Part shown: positions 11,999 to 19,426 of the stretch, piece by piece
How positions within the stretch are numbered: position 1 is the stretch's first letter
How the letters are laid out: each line of letters begins with the position of its first letter
Source of the DNA: Chlorobaculum limnaeum
Lineage (GTDB): Bacteria > Bacteroidota > Chlorobiia > Chlorobiales > Chlorobiaceae
Reading direction: 5' to 3'
Assembly (NCBI RefSeq): GCF_001747405.1
Contig: NZ_CP017305.1
Location: 2,576,001 to 2,640,000 of the forward strand
DNA: 64,000 nucleotides
The notes under the pieces: model-generated
The model's database searches: none
What the model was told of the DNA's origin: nothing
The model's input: the letters and a program-made list of their open reading frames with translations, nothing else
Position numbers and translations under genes: made by a program

Positions 11999-12778
11999 GT
12001 GATCGTAAAAACGCGCGCGGTCGTGCTCCGCGACATCAAGTATCGCGACCAGTCCAAAATCTGCCTGCTCTTGACCCGGGAGTACGGGCAGGTGTCGGTG
12101 ATCCTGAAAGGGGGGCGAAGCGCGAAGAGCCGCACCGGCCCGCTCTTTTCGCCGGGCAACGTCATCGACGCGGTGCTCTACAAGAAGGGCAATCGCGACA
12201 TCCAGCTCCTGAGCGACGCCAGCCTCGTGCTCAGCCCGCTCTCCGAATCGCCCGATCTCGAACGCTTCAGCGTGCTCTACCGCGTGCTCGACCTCGTTCG
12301 CTACGCTTCGACTCACGAAGAAAAAAACGTACCGCTCTTCACTATCGCGCACTCGGCCATCTGGAGGCTGTGCCATTCGGAGCGCAATTTCCAGACGATC
12401 CTCGCCTGGTTCCTGTTGCGCCTCGTCAGCGTGCTTGGCTTCGCGCCGTCGCTCGACCGCTGCGTATTCAGCGACAACGACCTCGTGAGCAGCATCGAGG
12501 AGATGAAGCTCGGCGAACTGCTTTTCGTGCACGATCCGGGCGGCTTCGCCCTGCCGGGAAGCGCCGTGCACCCCGGCGCCGCAATCCAGCGCGTGCCGGC
12601 GAGCCGCTACCGCTTCATCCGCGCCCTCGCCACCACCGGCAACGGGCACTGCCCCGACGCGCCGCCGGACGAGGTCTCCGCCGTCTGCGGCCTGTTGCAG
12701 GAGTACTGCTCCCGCCACCTTGACCGGATGCCCCACCGCAAGCATCTCGACATCGTCTCGCGGCTGATCTCGGCGTGA
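11999..12778 (+). CDS. recO: DNA repair protein RecO
   Basis: RecO (259 residues) promotes RecA loading on SSB-coated single-stranded DNA with RecF/RecR. The N-terminal OB-fold is visible in VKTRAVVLRDIKYRDQSKI and ILTR-type strands (LLTREYGQVSVILKGG), typical of the family; the C-terminal half is the helical domain. It starts with GTG at 11999. The zinc-binding Cys cluster of some RecO proteins is not evident. It stands alone between fmdB (divergent) and hemL. Confidence 0.9.
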   Translation: MIVKTRAVVLRDIKYRDQSKICLLLTREYGQVSVILKGGRSAKSRTGPLFSPGNVIDAVLYKKGNRDIQLLSDASLVLSPLSESPDLERFSVLYRVLDLVRYASTHEEKNVPLFTIAHSAIWRLCHSERNFQTILAWFLLRLVSVLGFAPSLDRCVFSDNDLVSSIEEMKLGELLFVHDPGGFALPGSAVHPGAAIQRVPASRYRFIRALATTGNGHCPDAPPDEVSAVCGLLQEYCSRHLDRMPHRKHLDIVSRLISA

Positions 12779-12886
12779 GCGGCGACAAGCCTGAAGCCGG
12801 TTTTCAATCTTCGGGACTATTTTCTATCTTGACCAGTCATTCAGCAAATTATCACTCCTCGACTAATTCAAACCGAACGATTCGAC

Positions 12887-14182
12887 ATGCCTGTACTCAC
12901 CCGTTCTGCCGAGCTTTTTGAAAAAGCCAAAAAGTTCATCCCCGGTGGCGTCAACTCCCCGGTTCGCGCATTCAAATCCGTCGGCGGCACGCCTATCTAT
13001 ATGGCGACCGGCAACGGCGCTTACATGACCGACGTTGATGGCAACACCTACCTGGACTATGTCGGATCGTGGGGGCCGTTCATTCTCGGCAGCATGCACC
13101 CCCGCCTGACCGCCGCCATCGAATACACCCTGCGCAACATCGGCACCAGCTTCGGCACGCCGATCGAACTCGAAATCGAGATCGCCGAGCTGCTCTGCAA
13201 GATCGTGCCGTCGCTCGAAATGGTGCGCATGGTCAACAGCGGCACCGAAGCCACCATGTCCGCCGTCCGCCTCGCCCGCGGTTACACCGGCAAGGATAAA
13301 ATCATCAAGTTCGAAGGCTGCTACCACGGCCACGGCGACAGCTTCCTCATCAAGGCCGGTTCCGGCGTGCTCACCCTCGGCGCTCCTGACAGCCCCGGCG
13401 TCACCAAAGGCACCGCCAACGACACGCTGAACGCCACCTACAACGACATCGAGTCGGTCAAGGTGCTGGTCAACGAGAACAAGGGCGAAATCGCTGCGAT
13501 CATCATCGAACCGGTCGCTGGCAACACCGGCGTCATACCGGCAAAGAAAGAGTTCCTTCAGGCCCTGCGCGATCTTTGCGATGCAGAAGGCATCGTGCTG
13601 ATCTTCGACGAAGTGATGTGCGGCTTCCGCGTGGCCCTCGGCGGCGCTCAGGAGCTGTACGGCGTCACCCCTGACCTCACCACGATGGGCAAGATCATCG
13701 GCGGTGGCCTGCCTGTCGGCGCATTCGGCGGCAAGCGCGAAATCATGCAGAACGTCGCTCCGCTCGGCGCGGTCTATCAGGCAGGTACGCTCTCGGGCAA
13801 CCCGCTGGCTCTCACCGCCGGTCTCGAAACCCTGAAAATCCTCATCGAGGAGAATCCCTATCCGGAACTCGAAAGAAAAGCCGCGTTCCTCGAAGCGGGC
13901 TTCAAGGCCAACATGGACAAGCTCGGCCTGAACTACGTGCAGAACCGCGTCGGCTCCATGGCCTGCCTCTTCTTCACCGAGACCCCGGTCGTGGACTACA
14001 AGAGCGCTATCACGGCTGACTCGGCCAAGTACGGCAAGTACTTCCACTCGATGCTCGACCAAGGCATCTACCTCGCCCCGTCGCAGTTCGAGGCCATGTT
14101 CACCAGCTTCGTGCACACCGACGCCGACCTGGAGAAAACCGTCGCCGCCAACTACAACGCCCTCGTCGCCGCGCACCAGTAA
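12887..14182 (+). CDS. hemL: Glutamate-1-semialdehyde 2,1-aminomutase
   Basis: HemL (431 residues, full length) converts glutamate-1-semialdehyde to 5-aminolevulinate in the C5 tetrapyrrole pathway, which supplies bacteriochlorophyll and heme in green sulfur bacteria. It is a class-III PLP aminotransferase fold: FIPGGVNSPVRAF at the N-terminus, GCYHGHGD, the PLP-pyridine Asp in LIFDEVMCGFR, and the Schiff-base Lys in TMGKIIGGGLPVGAFGG. It is followed by a strong terminator. About 130 bp of its 3' end plus that terminator occur again, diverged, at 15931-16129 on the far side of the hipBST locus. Confidence 0.98.
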   Translation: MPVLTRSAELFEKAKKFIPGGVNSPVRAFKSVGGTPIYMATGNGAYMTDVDGNTYLDYVGSWGPFILGSMHPRLTAAIEYTLRNIGTSFGTPIELEIEIAELLCKIVPSLEMVRMVNSGTEATMSAVRLARGYTGKDKIIKFEGCYHGHGDSFLIKAGSGVLTLGAPDSPGVTKGTANDTLNATYNDIESVKVLVNENKGEIAAIIIEPVAGNTGVIPAKKEFLQALRDLCDAEGIVLIFDEVMCGFRVALGGAQELYGVTPDLTTMGKIIGGGLPVGAFGGKREIMQNVAPLGAVYQAGTLSGNPLALTAGLETLKILIEENPYPELERKAAFLEAGFKANMDKLGLNYVQNRVGSMACLFFTETPVVDYKSAITADSAKYGKYFHSMLDQGIYLAPSQFEAMFTSFVHTDADLEKTVAANYNALVAAHQ

Positions 14183-14250
14183 GCTGCAAGAGGACGACAG
14201 ATACGACAAAAGGGCTGCCCGAAAAGGCGGCCCTTTTTGTTGGTGTGGAT
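14051..14250 (+). repeat. hemL 3'-end direct repeat, copy A
   Basis: The last 132 bp of hemL, its stop and its terminator. A copy about 90% identical by eye lies at 15931-16129 in the same orientation. The two copies flank the hipBST locus. Differences are concentrated in a short patch (codons for DADLEKTVAA against [10 protein letters not shown]) and in the spacer before the terminator. Confidence 0.9.
14208..14239 (+). terminator. hemL terminator
   Basis: Stem AAAAGGGCTGCC / GGCGGCCCTTTT with loop CGAAAA and trailing T-run, 26 bp after the hemL stop. The same hairpin is repeated at about 16088-16119 with the duplicated hemL end. Confidence 0.92.
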
Positions 14251-14278
14251 TTTGGATGAGAAGGTGGAGATGGAGCCT

Positions 14279-15235
14279 TTATGAATCCAGCCCAATCTGC
14301 CGGTATTTTTTCATAACAAGCTCTTTGTAGGCCAGCTTGAGTTCCGCATCAAGAAAGCTCTTGTCAATCAGCATTTCCAGAACCGGACGCGCCTTGCTAA
14401 ACTTCCTGAACATTCGATCCTGAACCACCTCGTCAATCGACGATGTTTTCAATGCTGCTTGAAAATCCTTGAACGTCAGCCGTTTTTTCTTGCCGTTCAG
14501 CGTCAGGGCAAGGTCTTCATCGTCGGATGGCATCACGAGCGCGGTGGAGACGAGATCATAAGCCGGAGCAAGGTTCAAGCCTGTTTTTTCAGGAATATCG
14601 ATCAACGAAAAATTTTTCAGATGCATGTCGGGATTGCCGGTCAGAAAGCAAAACAGCACTATCTCGAAAAAACTTATCACATCGAAACCCGGATTGACCG
14701 AAAAACGACGGATGGCTTTTGCGATCTGCTCATACGAACCGTCGTATTTGTTTTCCGTGAGACGTCCGGTAATCTGGCACATATCCTCCATGTGCAGCTT
14801 TCCCTTCTTCGTGCGGTCGATGCGGCGAGTCAGGTAGGCCAATGTTCCGGACTTCATGCGAATCAGGCAGTGCGGAACAGTTGCGATCCGCAACGCCTCA
14901 GCCATGTGCATCGTCAAATCCTCGATTTCAGGCAACTGCGGGAAGCGGGGTGATGGGGGTTTGAGAATATATCCGCCCCACAAGCCGACGATGGTGAAGC
15001 GTTGAGGCGAGCGGGTTTTTCCGTTGGACGCCAGATGCAGCGAAAGTTTGGGCTGTACACCGGTAATGGCGGTATGACTTCGCACGACCTCTAACGCAAG
15101 CTCATCGAGCTGGTTTTCGTCGTATGGCAATAGTGGTTGCGTGGCCGTTCCAAACATTTTCCGGCTGCATTTCGAATGAAAATCCGTTTCGCCGGATTCC
15201 AGCGGTTCGTAGCAATAGAGGCAACGTTGTTCCAT
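14279..15235 (-). CDS. hipT: HipT-like serine/threonine kinase toxin
   Basis: A 318-residue HipA-type kinase lacking the N-terminal subdomain of HipA, as in three-gene HipBST systems; HipT there phosphorylates tryptophanyl-tRNA synthetase (known for the E. coli protein; target here untested). Seen: an N-terminal Cys cluster (CLYCYEP ... HSKC), the glycine loop TAITGVQPKLS, the ATP-anchoring Lys in YILKPPSP, the catalytic loop GNPDMHLKNFSL, and the metal-binding Asp in APAYDLVS. In E. coli HipT the loop carries the autophosphorylated SIS motif; here the same position reads AIT. The stop is 3 bp after hipS, so translation is tightly coupled. Confidence 0.9.
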   Translation of the reverse strand: MEQRCLYCYEPLESGETDFHSKCSRKMFGTATQPLLPYDENQLDELALEVVRSHTAITGVQPKLSLHLASNGKTRSPQRFTIVGLWGGYILKPPSPRFPQLPEIEDLTMHMAEALRIATVPHCLIRMKSGTLAYLTRRIDRTKKGKLHMEDMCQITGRLTENKYDGSYEQIAKAIRRFSVNPGFDVISFFEIVLFCFLTGNPDMHLKNFSLIDIPEKTGLNLAPAYDLVSTALVMPSDDEDLALTLNGKKKRLTFKDFQAALKTSSIDEVVQDRMFRKFSKARPVLEMLIDKSFLDAELKLAYKELVMKKYRQIGLDS

Positions 15236-15238
15236 AAC

Positions 15239-15562
15239 TCACTCCGAAAGAACAGGATGCACGCTTACCGCCCCGATGCAATCCGTGCAGCAGTTCATCA
15301 GAAGACCCATGCGATCTCGCGGATTGATTTTCCAGTTCCGTTCGGCAACATCGAGCAGCCAGCCTTCGGGAATCAGGCCATCAAAAAACGGAAACATGGT
15401 TTTGCTCGAATATAGCTCAGCTTGCAACGGCAGCGTCAAACTGACCGGCTTGGGATTTTCCGATTCGAGGTACGCCTGATCGTACAAGAAATGATAGCCC
15501 TCCTCATCCTGCACAAGCCAGCCCGCCGTTCGGTCAAGATATTTCACCTTGGCTTTCCGCAT
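15239..15562 (-). CDS. hipS: HipS-like antitoxin (HipA N-terminal subdomain)
   Basis: A 107-residue stand-alone version of the HipA N-subdomain-1. The hallmark stretch is PVSLTLPLQAELY, then FPFFDGLIPEGWLLD and DCIGAVSV near the end. In the characterised HipBST system HipS, not HipB, neutralises the kinase, and the Trp of the PEGW-type loop inserts near the active site; the equivalent Trp is present. It is separated from hipB and hipT by 3 bp on each side, giving the order hipB-hipS-hipT on the minus strand. Confidence 0.88.
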   Translation of the reverse strand: MRKAKVKYLDRTAGWLVQDEEGYHFLYDQAYLESENPKPVSLTLPLQAELYSSKTMFPFFDGLIPEGWLLDVAERNWKINPRDRMGLLMNCCTDCIGAVSVHPVLSE

Positions 15563-15565
15563 GGC

Positions 15566-15784
15566 TTACTCCTCCCGCTCCTGCCTGACGGGGCCAAGCT
15601 CGTAACCGAACAGGGCGAGCACCTGGTTCACCTTGTCCATACGCAACGTCTTTTTCCCCTGCTCAAGATCACGGATAAACCGCAGCCCCGTCCCGGCCTT
15701 CTCCGCCAGCTCCGGCTGGGTCATACCCAGAGATTTGCGCCGGTTGCGAACAAATTCGGATAAAGCATTCATAAGCTTCGACAC
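15566..15784 (-). CDS. hipB: HipB-like XRE-family transcriptional repressor
   Basis: A 72-residue helix-turn-helix protein, first gene of the hipBST operon. The HTH is visible in RKSLGMTQPELAEKAGTG followed by the recognition helix region LRFIRDLEQGKKT. HipB proteins bind palindromic operators in their own promoter, and in HipBST they enhance neutralisation by HipS. Directly upstream lie several CGGGTATA/TATACCCG boxes that are probable operators. Confidence 0.9.
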   Translation of the reverse strand: MSKLMNALSEFVRNRRKSLGMTQPELAEKAGTGLRFIRDLEQGKKTLRMDKVNQVLALFGYELGPVRQEREE

Positions 15785-15790
15785 ACTGAT

Positions 15791-15910
15791 CGGGTATAGC
15801 TGATATGACTTAGGATGAAGTTATACCATTACGGGTATAGATACAAGGAATTTTTAATAATTTATACCCGATCTGATATGATTTTTTCGACAAAGCCAGA
15901 ATTATACCCG
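15791..15910 (-). promoter_or_regulatory. hipB operator/promoter region with four TATACCCG boxes
   Basis: The box CGGGTATA occurs at 15791-15798 and 15832-15839, and its reverse complement TATACCCG at 15863-15870 and 15903-15910. A partial opposite half-site TATACC at 15822 makes an inverted repeat with the second box (spacer 6). Spacing of like boxes is 41 and 40 bp, about four helical turns. The location immediately upstream of hipB and the TATACC-type half-site resemble HipB operators (E. coli TATCC-N8-GGATA). Repressor identity is inferred. Confidence 0.75.
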
Positions 15911-15930
15911 TTCAGGGATAATTTCATTCT

Positions 15931-16062
15931 ATGCTCGACCAGGGCATCTACCTCGCCCCGTCGCAGTTCGAGGCCATGTTCACCAGCTTCGTCCACACCG
16001 ATGAAGATTTGGAGAAGACCGTCAAGGCAAACTACAACGCCCTCGTCGCCGCGCATCAGTAA
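15931..16062 (+). pseudogene. hemL 3'-terminal fragment (duplicate)
   Basis: Encodes the last 43 residues of a HemL ([17 protein letters not shown] ... ALVAAHQ, stop at 16060), in frame but without any upstream hemL sequence. It differs from the resident gene at several codons, so it is a diverged allele and not a fresh tandem copy. It is joined to AT-rich hipB upstream DNA at about 15930, which marks the recombination junction. Confidence 0.9.
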
Positions 16063-16129
16063 GTCGCGAGAGGACGACAGATAAGACAAAAGGGCTGCCC
16101 GAAAAGGCGGCCCTTGTTTGTTGTGGGGA
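15931..16129 (+). repeat. hemL 3'-end direct repeat, copy B (with terminator)
   Basis: Partner of the repeat at 14051-14250. It includes the fragment of coding sequence, the spacer and a second copy of the AAAAGGGCTGCC / GGCGGCCC terminator hairpin (about 16088-16119). Together the copies bracket about 1.7 kb carrying hipBST. Confidence 0.9.
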
Positions 16130-16307
16130 TGATTATCGCTTTTGGGTTGTCTTGGATGCAAAGTCAAGTCCAATTTTTCGGTTGGTATTGTCTGATTTTT
16201 GATTCCTGAAGCGAGATATATGCCTTTGCTATAAGCATATATGATTTTATATGTTTTACGGTTGTAAAATCAAAAAAAAACGTAATATCACTCACAAGTT
16301 CTTTGTG

Positions 16308-16551
16308 ACGTTCCGGTGCCGGATGATTCCATCCGGGCAAAAGGGAAGTGCGTGAGAATCGCACACTGTACCCGCAACTGTAAGATGTTATACCGCAAGG
16401 TGATATGGGAGCTCTACCTTGTTCACTGCTGCGATTTGTGCCTGTCCACTGCGCCGACCTCTGATTACCACGGGGAAAGCTTGGGAAGGATGATGCACTA
16501 AAAAGCGTTGTGCGAGCGACGCAGCCGTCGGAGTCAGGAAACCTGCCGGAA
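16308..16551 (+). ncRNA. Cobalamin riboswitch
   Basis: Conserved elements of the adenosylcobalamin/B12 aptamer appear in order: GGTGCC then AAAAGGGAAG, the AATCGCACACTGTACCCGC segment with AACTGTAA, a long peripheral insertion, GGGAAGG, and the B12 box around 16522-16549 (AGCCGTCGGAGTCAGGAAACC). Such elements normally control B12 uptake (TonB receptor/BtuB) or cobalamin synthesis genes just downstream. Here no such gene follows; the next gene on this strand is a DUF2188 protein 640 bp away, with a MITE between. Confidence 0.93.
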
Positions 16552-16845
16552 TGAAAGGCGTCGAGAGGCTTCGGGAAGAGAGCTTGGCGAACCTGTCAAT
16601 GATCAGTGATAGTGCAAACTATCAAAGTCTGATCCGTTATTCTATGGGGAGAATTTTTCGATTCGCACTAAGAGTCTGAGAGATGGAGTGTGTTACCACG
16701 TTGCACTTTACGCGAATAATATTGGGCATAATGTGAGTAAAAAACACAGGATAGCTGCAACTACCCTGTGCAATTAATCCTAAATGACAAAGGAGGTGGT
16801 AACTACAAGGCACACCGTTGATTTAGCGATCATAAGAAATTATTC
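16552..16845 (+). other. Riboswitch downstream region without a gene
   Basis: Contains a nested hairpin at about 16600-16634 (GATCAGTGATAGT ... ACTATCAAAGTCTGATC) and an imperfect 26-bp palindrome at 16745-16770 (CACAGGATAG ... CTACCCTGTG), either of which may be the old expression platform. The only open frame after an AAAGGAGGT-like motif is a 27-codon frame from the ATG at about 16783 that runs into the MITE end. I see no recognisable transporter sequence. Confidence 0.55.
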
Positions 16846-16988
16846 GTTATTACTACGGCCATTATAACTCTTAAACAATTGCCCCGGGCTTTAGTCCGGG
16901 GTACGCAGCTAAAGCAATATAAATCATAGCTTTAGCCAAACCGTTTACAATGGGCGAAATTGCGATTTATTGTTGCCGGAGTAATAAC
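16846..16988. mobile_element. 143-bp MITE with IS630-like terminal inverted repeats
   Basis: Left end GTTATTACTACGGCCATTAT and right end TGTTGCCGGAGTAATAAC are inverted repeats of each other and match the ends of the IS630-family element at 25867-26982 (right end GGCCGGAGTAATAAC). The interior is non-coding and holds hairpins: CCCCGG ... CCGGGG at about 16882-16901 and GCTAAAG ... CTTTAGC at about 16908-16937. It is probably a non-autonomous element mobilised by that transposase. Confidence 0.75.
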
Positions 16989-17072
16989 CTGATTGCCAAG
17001 TCAGAACTTGCTGGCAACACAAATTAAATCAAAGACTTAGCAAAATTGATTGTCATTTTCGGATTGCGCTTT

Positions 17073-17093
17073 TTTGTGGCCGGAGCAATAAGC
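17073..17093. repeat. Extra IS630/MITE-type end
   Basis: TTTGTGGCCGGAGCAATAAGC resembles the right end of the MITE and of the IS630 element. About 30 bp leading into it also resemble the MITE right end (ATTGCG followed by a T-rich run). No matching left end was found, so it may be a remnant of a second insertion. Confidence 0.55.
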
Positions 17094-17192
17094 TAAATAG
17101 TGACGCCTGAAAAACCAAAATGTTATACAAATGCATTCCGTATGTATGCGGAGGCGTTTAGTTATTTTATTTAACGAAAATCATTTAACTCT

Positions 17193-17435
17193 ATGAGTAA
17201 CAATCGAACTGTTTATCAACGAGCAGATGGCAAATGGGTAAATTTACTAAATGGAAATAACCGAGCCACCAGCTTGCATGACACTCAAAAGGAAGCCGCA
17301 ACTGCCGCAAAGGAAAACTTGAAAAATCAAGGTGGCGGCGAGCTTACGGTTGCTGGACGGGACGGTAAATTCAGAAGTAAAGATACCATTTCGCCGGGCA
17401 ATGATCCTTGTCCGCCAAGAGATAAGGAGCACTGA
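17193..17435 (+). CDS. DUF2188 family protein
   Basis: An 80-residue protein matching the DUF2188 pattern: an N-terminal strand with a WVN/NR-type repeat, SLHDTQKEAATAAKENLKNQGGGELTV in pieces such as HDTQKEA and NQGGGEL, then GRDGKFRSKDTI and a Pro-rich end. The family is small, widespread and of unknown function. It is preceded by an AT-rich region and followed after 10 bp by a strong terminator, so it is a single-gene unit. Confidence 0.85.
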   Translation: MSNNRTVYQRADGKWVNLLNGNNRATSLHDTQKEAATAAKENLKNQGGGELTVAGRDGKFRSKDTISPGNDPCPPRDKEH

Positions 17436-17445
17436 GTGATCAATC

Positions 17446-17483
17446 ACAAAAGTCCTCGGCAACCCGAGGACTTTTGTTTTTTT
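17446..17483 (+). terminator. Rho-independent terminator after DUF2188 gene
   Basis: Stem ACAAAAGTCCTCGG / CCGAGGACTTTTGT with a 4-base loop, followed by a T-run. Confidence 0.93.
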
Positions 17484-17600
17484 ACCCCATTTTTGGAATT
17501 CTCCATGCAATAATCCTCAGCGTCCAGAAATCAACTAGTAATTTAATCTGTACGTCGAAATAACGTCGCTGTTTCAAAGCAATGGCATCCTCAACTGCTC

Positions 17601-17936
17601 CTACGTCGTCCACTGCCGTACCGCCTCCCGCGTTACCAGCGCTTGCGCTCCGGCGTCGCGCAGCAGCGTCTCAACCACCGGCAAAAACTCTTCGATCTTT
17701 TCGGTGATGTCCAGGATTTCGATCACCATCGGTAATTCTCCGGCGAGTTCGAAGATTTTGGAGGTGTGCACTTTGTGGCGCAGGCCGAAGGAGAGGAGGC
17801 CGCGGAAAACCGTGGCTCCGGCCATGCCGCGCTCCAGCGCTTCGCTGACGAGAAGTTCGTAGAGAGGTCGGTGGTGCAGCTTTGCCTGCTCACCGACGAA
17901 AATCCGCAGAAGTTCCGATTCGATGAAGTTCATCAT
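17601..17936 (-). CDS. DUF190 (PII-like) protein
   Basis: A 111-residue DUF190 protein, a ferredoxin-like/PII-like fold often encoded beside crcB or cation transporters. Landmarks: LRIFVGEQAKLHHRPLYELL at the N-terminus, GMAGATVFRGLLSFG, and a final LPMVIEILDITEKI strand-helix. The likely role is as a regulatory partner for the fluoride channel next door, by analogy with PII proteins; this is inferred from context. Its start overlaps the stop of crcB by 4 bp, which implies translational coupling. Confidence 0.88.
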   Translation of the reverse strand: MMNFIESELLRIFVGEQAKLHHRPLYELLVSEALERGMAGATVFRGLLSFGLRHKVHTSKIFELAGELPMVIEILDITEKIEEFLPVVETLLRDAGAQALVTREAVRQWTT

Positions 17937-18310
17937 TGCCAGAGTTTTGCAAGGAGCGTTCCGGAAGCAAAACAGACCAGGCCGCCAACGAGACTGCCCG
18001 CGACGTACAGGCTGGCATAGAGCGCTTCGCCGTCGCGGAGGAGACCGCCGGTTTCGTACATCGCCGTTGAAAAGGTGGTGAAGCCTCCGCAGAAGCCGGT
18101 CGTCAAAAGCAGGCGGGTTTCGGGCGAAAGCAGCGTGGTCGAGAGCGCCAGCTCGCTGATGAAGCCGATGAGGAACGATCCCAGAAGATTAACCGCAAAT
18201 GTGGCAAAGGGAAAGCCGGTACCCGAAAAGGGCACGGCAAGCGCCACGAGATAACGCGCCACCGATCCGGCAAATCCGCCCGCGCCGACCAGCAAGACAT
18301 TCTTCATCAC
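17933..18310 (-). CDS. crcB: Fluoride ion exporter CrcB/Fluc
   Basis: A 125-residue inner-membrane protein with four predicted transmembrane helices, working as a dual-topology dimer that exports fluoride. Conserved motifs: GAGGFAGSVARYL near the N-terminus, NLLGSFLIGF, and the TGFCGGFTTFST signature with the central Phe residues of the pore. It is followed by an overlapping DUF190 gene. No fluoride riboswitch was seen upstream. Gene order: small membrane protein, crcB, DUF190, all on the minus strand. Confidence 0.95.
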   Translation of the reverse strand: MMKNVLLVGAGGFAGSVARYLVALAVPFSGTGFPFATFAVNLLGSFLIGFISELALSTTLLSPETRLLLTTGFCGGFTTFSTAMYETGGLLRDGEALYASLYVAGSLVGGLVCFASGTLLAKLWQ

Positions 18311-18313
18311 CGC

Positions 18314-18550
18314 TCAGCACCCGCAACGGTCATGGCCGGTCTGCCGACCCTCGATGCGTTTGTGGGCACAGCACATCTCGTCGTGGATGTTCATGAGAAT
18401 GTTGAAAATACCGAGACAGATGATAGTTGGTGCCCAGAGTCCAATAAAGATCGCGACAAGCTGGCTGTTCGCCCATGTGCCGAAAATGAACACATAAATG
18501 GAGAGTATGATCGACAGGGCCGCAGCCACGAGGTAGTACATCGGCTTCAT
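18314..18550 (-). CDS. Small two-helix membrane protein
   Basis: A 78-residue hypothetical protein with two predicted transmembrane segments (about residues 5-25 and 30-52) and a short cytoplasmic or periplasmic tail containing Cys and His (CCAHKR, HDRCGC), which could bind a metal. I do not recognise the family. It lies 3 bp upstream of crcB and is presumably cotranscribed with it. Confidence 0.7.
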   Translation of the reverse strand: MKPMYYLVAAALSIILSIYVFIFGTWANSQLVAIFIGLWAPTIICLGIFNILMNIHDEMCCAHKRIEGRQTGHDRCGC

Positions 18551-18607
18551 AACGGGAGCTGTTTGGTTGATCGGGTCTGTTCAGGAAATGTAACAATTTG
18601 GCGCTGT

Positions 18608-19426
18608 TCAGCACTCTGCCCGCCGTGCTTTTCCGGCGCCGAAGAGCGCGTTGGCGAGGAACACCAGCGCGGCGACGAGGATGATGGTCGCGCCGGAGGC
18701 GAGGTCGAAGACCCACGAGAGCCAAAGCCCCGCGATGCTGAAGAGGCTGGCGAAGAGCGTGCCCACGCCCATCATCCGGTAAAGATTGTGGCTGAAACTC
18801 CTGGCGACGGCGGCGGGAATCGTGAGCAGGGCGATCACCATGACGATGCCGACCACCCGCACCATGATCACCACGGTCAGCGCGATGAGACAGAGCATGA
18901 CAAGGTCGAGCGCGAGCGTTTTCAGGCCGGAAATCCGCGCGTACTCCTCGTCGAAGGAGATGGCGAGGAACTCCTTGTCGAACAGCCACACCACGGCGAT
19001 GATCAGAACGTCGAGGCCCGCGATGAGTTGCAGATCGGAGTTTGGTACGGTCAGGATGTTGCCGAAGAGATAGCTGAAGAGGTTCGGCGCGTAGCCCGGC
19101 GTGAGGCCGATCAGAATCACGCCGATCGACATGCCCGCCGCCCAGAATGCGCCGATGGCTGTATCCTCGGCGATCTTCGCTTTTCGCGACAGGAGGCCGA
19201 TGCCGATGGCCGCGGCGAGGCTGAAGGGGATGATGCCCGCGAGCGGATTCAGGCCAAGGTAGTAGCTGAGGCCGATGCCGCCGAAGGCCGTGTGGGCGAT
19301 GCCGCCGCTGATAAACCCCAGCCTCCGGACGACCACGTAGGCGCCGATGATGCCGCAGGCGACGCTCGACAGAATGGCCGCCAGAAAGGCGTTGCGCATG
19401 AACTCGAAGTGCAGGATGTCAGGCAT
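18608..19426 (-). CDS. znuB: Metal ABC transporter permease (ZnuB-like)
   Basis: A 272-residue polytopic permease of the ABC-3 (manganese/zinc) family. Motifs: MRNAFLAAILSSVACGIIG at the N-terminus, GFISGGIAHTAFGGIGLSYY, and GIVMVIALLTIPAAVAR near the end. I chose the ATG at 19426, which overlaps the ATPase stop by 8 bp; the open frame continues upstream but only inside the ATPase gene. It forms an operon with the ATPase and substrate-binding genes. Zinc rather than manganese is inferred from the His-rich binding protein. Confidence 0.92.
   Translation of the reverse strand: MPDILHFEFMRNAFLAAILSSVACGIIGAYVVVRRLGFISGGIAHTAFGGIGLSYYLGLNPLAGIIPFSLAAAIGIGLLSRKAKIAEDTAIGAFWAAGMSIGVILIGLTPGYAPNLFSYLFGNILTVPNSDLQLIAGLDVLIIAVVWLFDKEFLAISFDEEYARISGLKTLALDLVMLCLIALTVVIMVRVVGIVMVIALLTIPAAVARSFSHNLYRMMGVGTLFASLFSIAGLWLSWVFDLASGATIILVAALVFLANALFGAGKARRAEC

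Noticed and set aside
15815..16084. 89-codon frame over the hipB upstream region and hemL fragment
   Set aside because: Most of it reads the duplicated hemL end in a wrong frame and the operator region; not a gene.
16316..16501. 61-codon frame inside the cobalamin riboswitch
   Set aside because: Lies entirely within the structured aptamer; no coding evidence.
18311..18607. Fluoride riboswitch ahead of crcB
   Set aside because: No match to the crcB motif could be found upstream of crcB or of the small membrane-protein gene.
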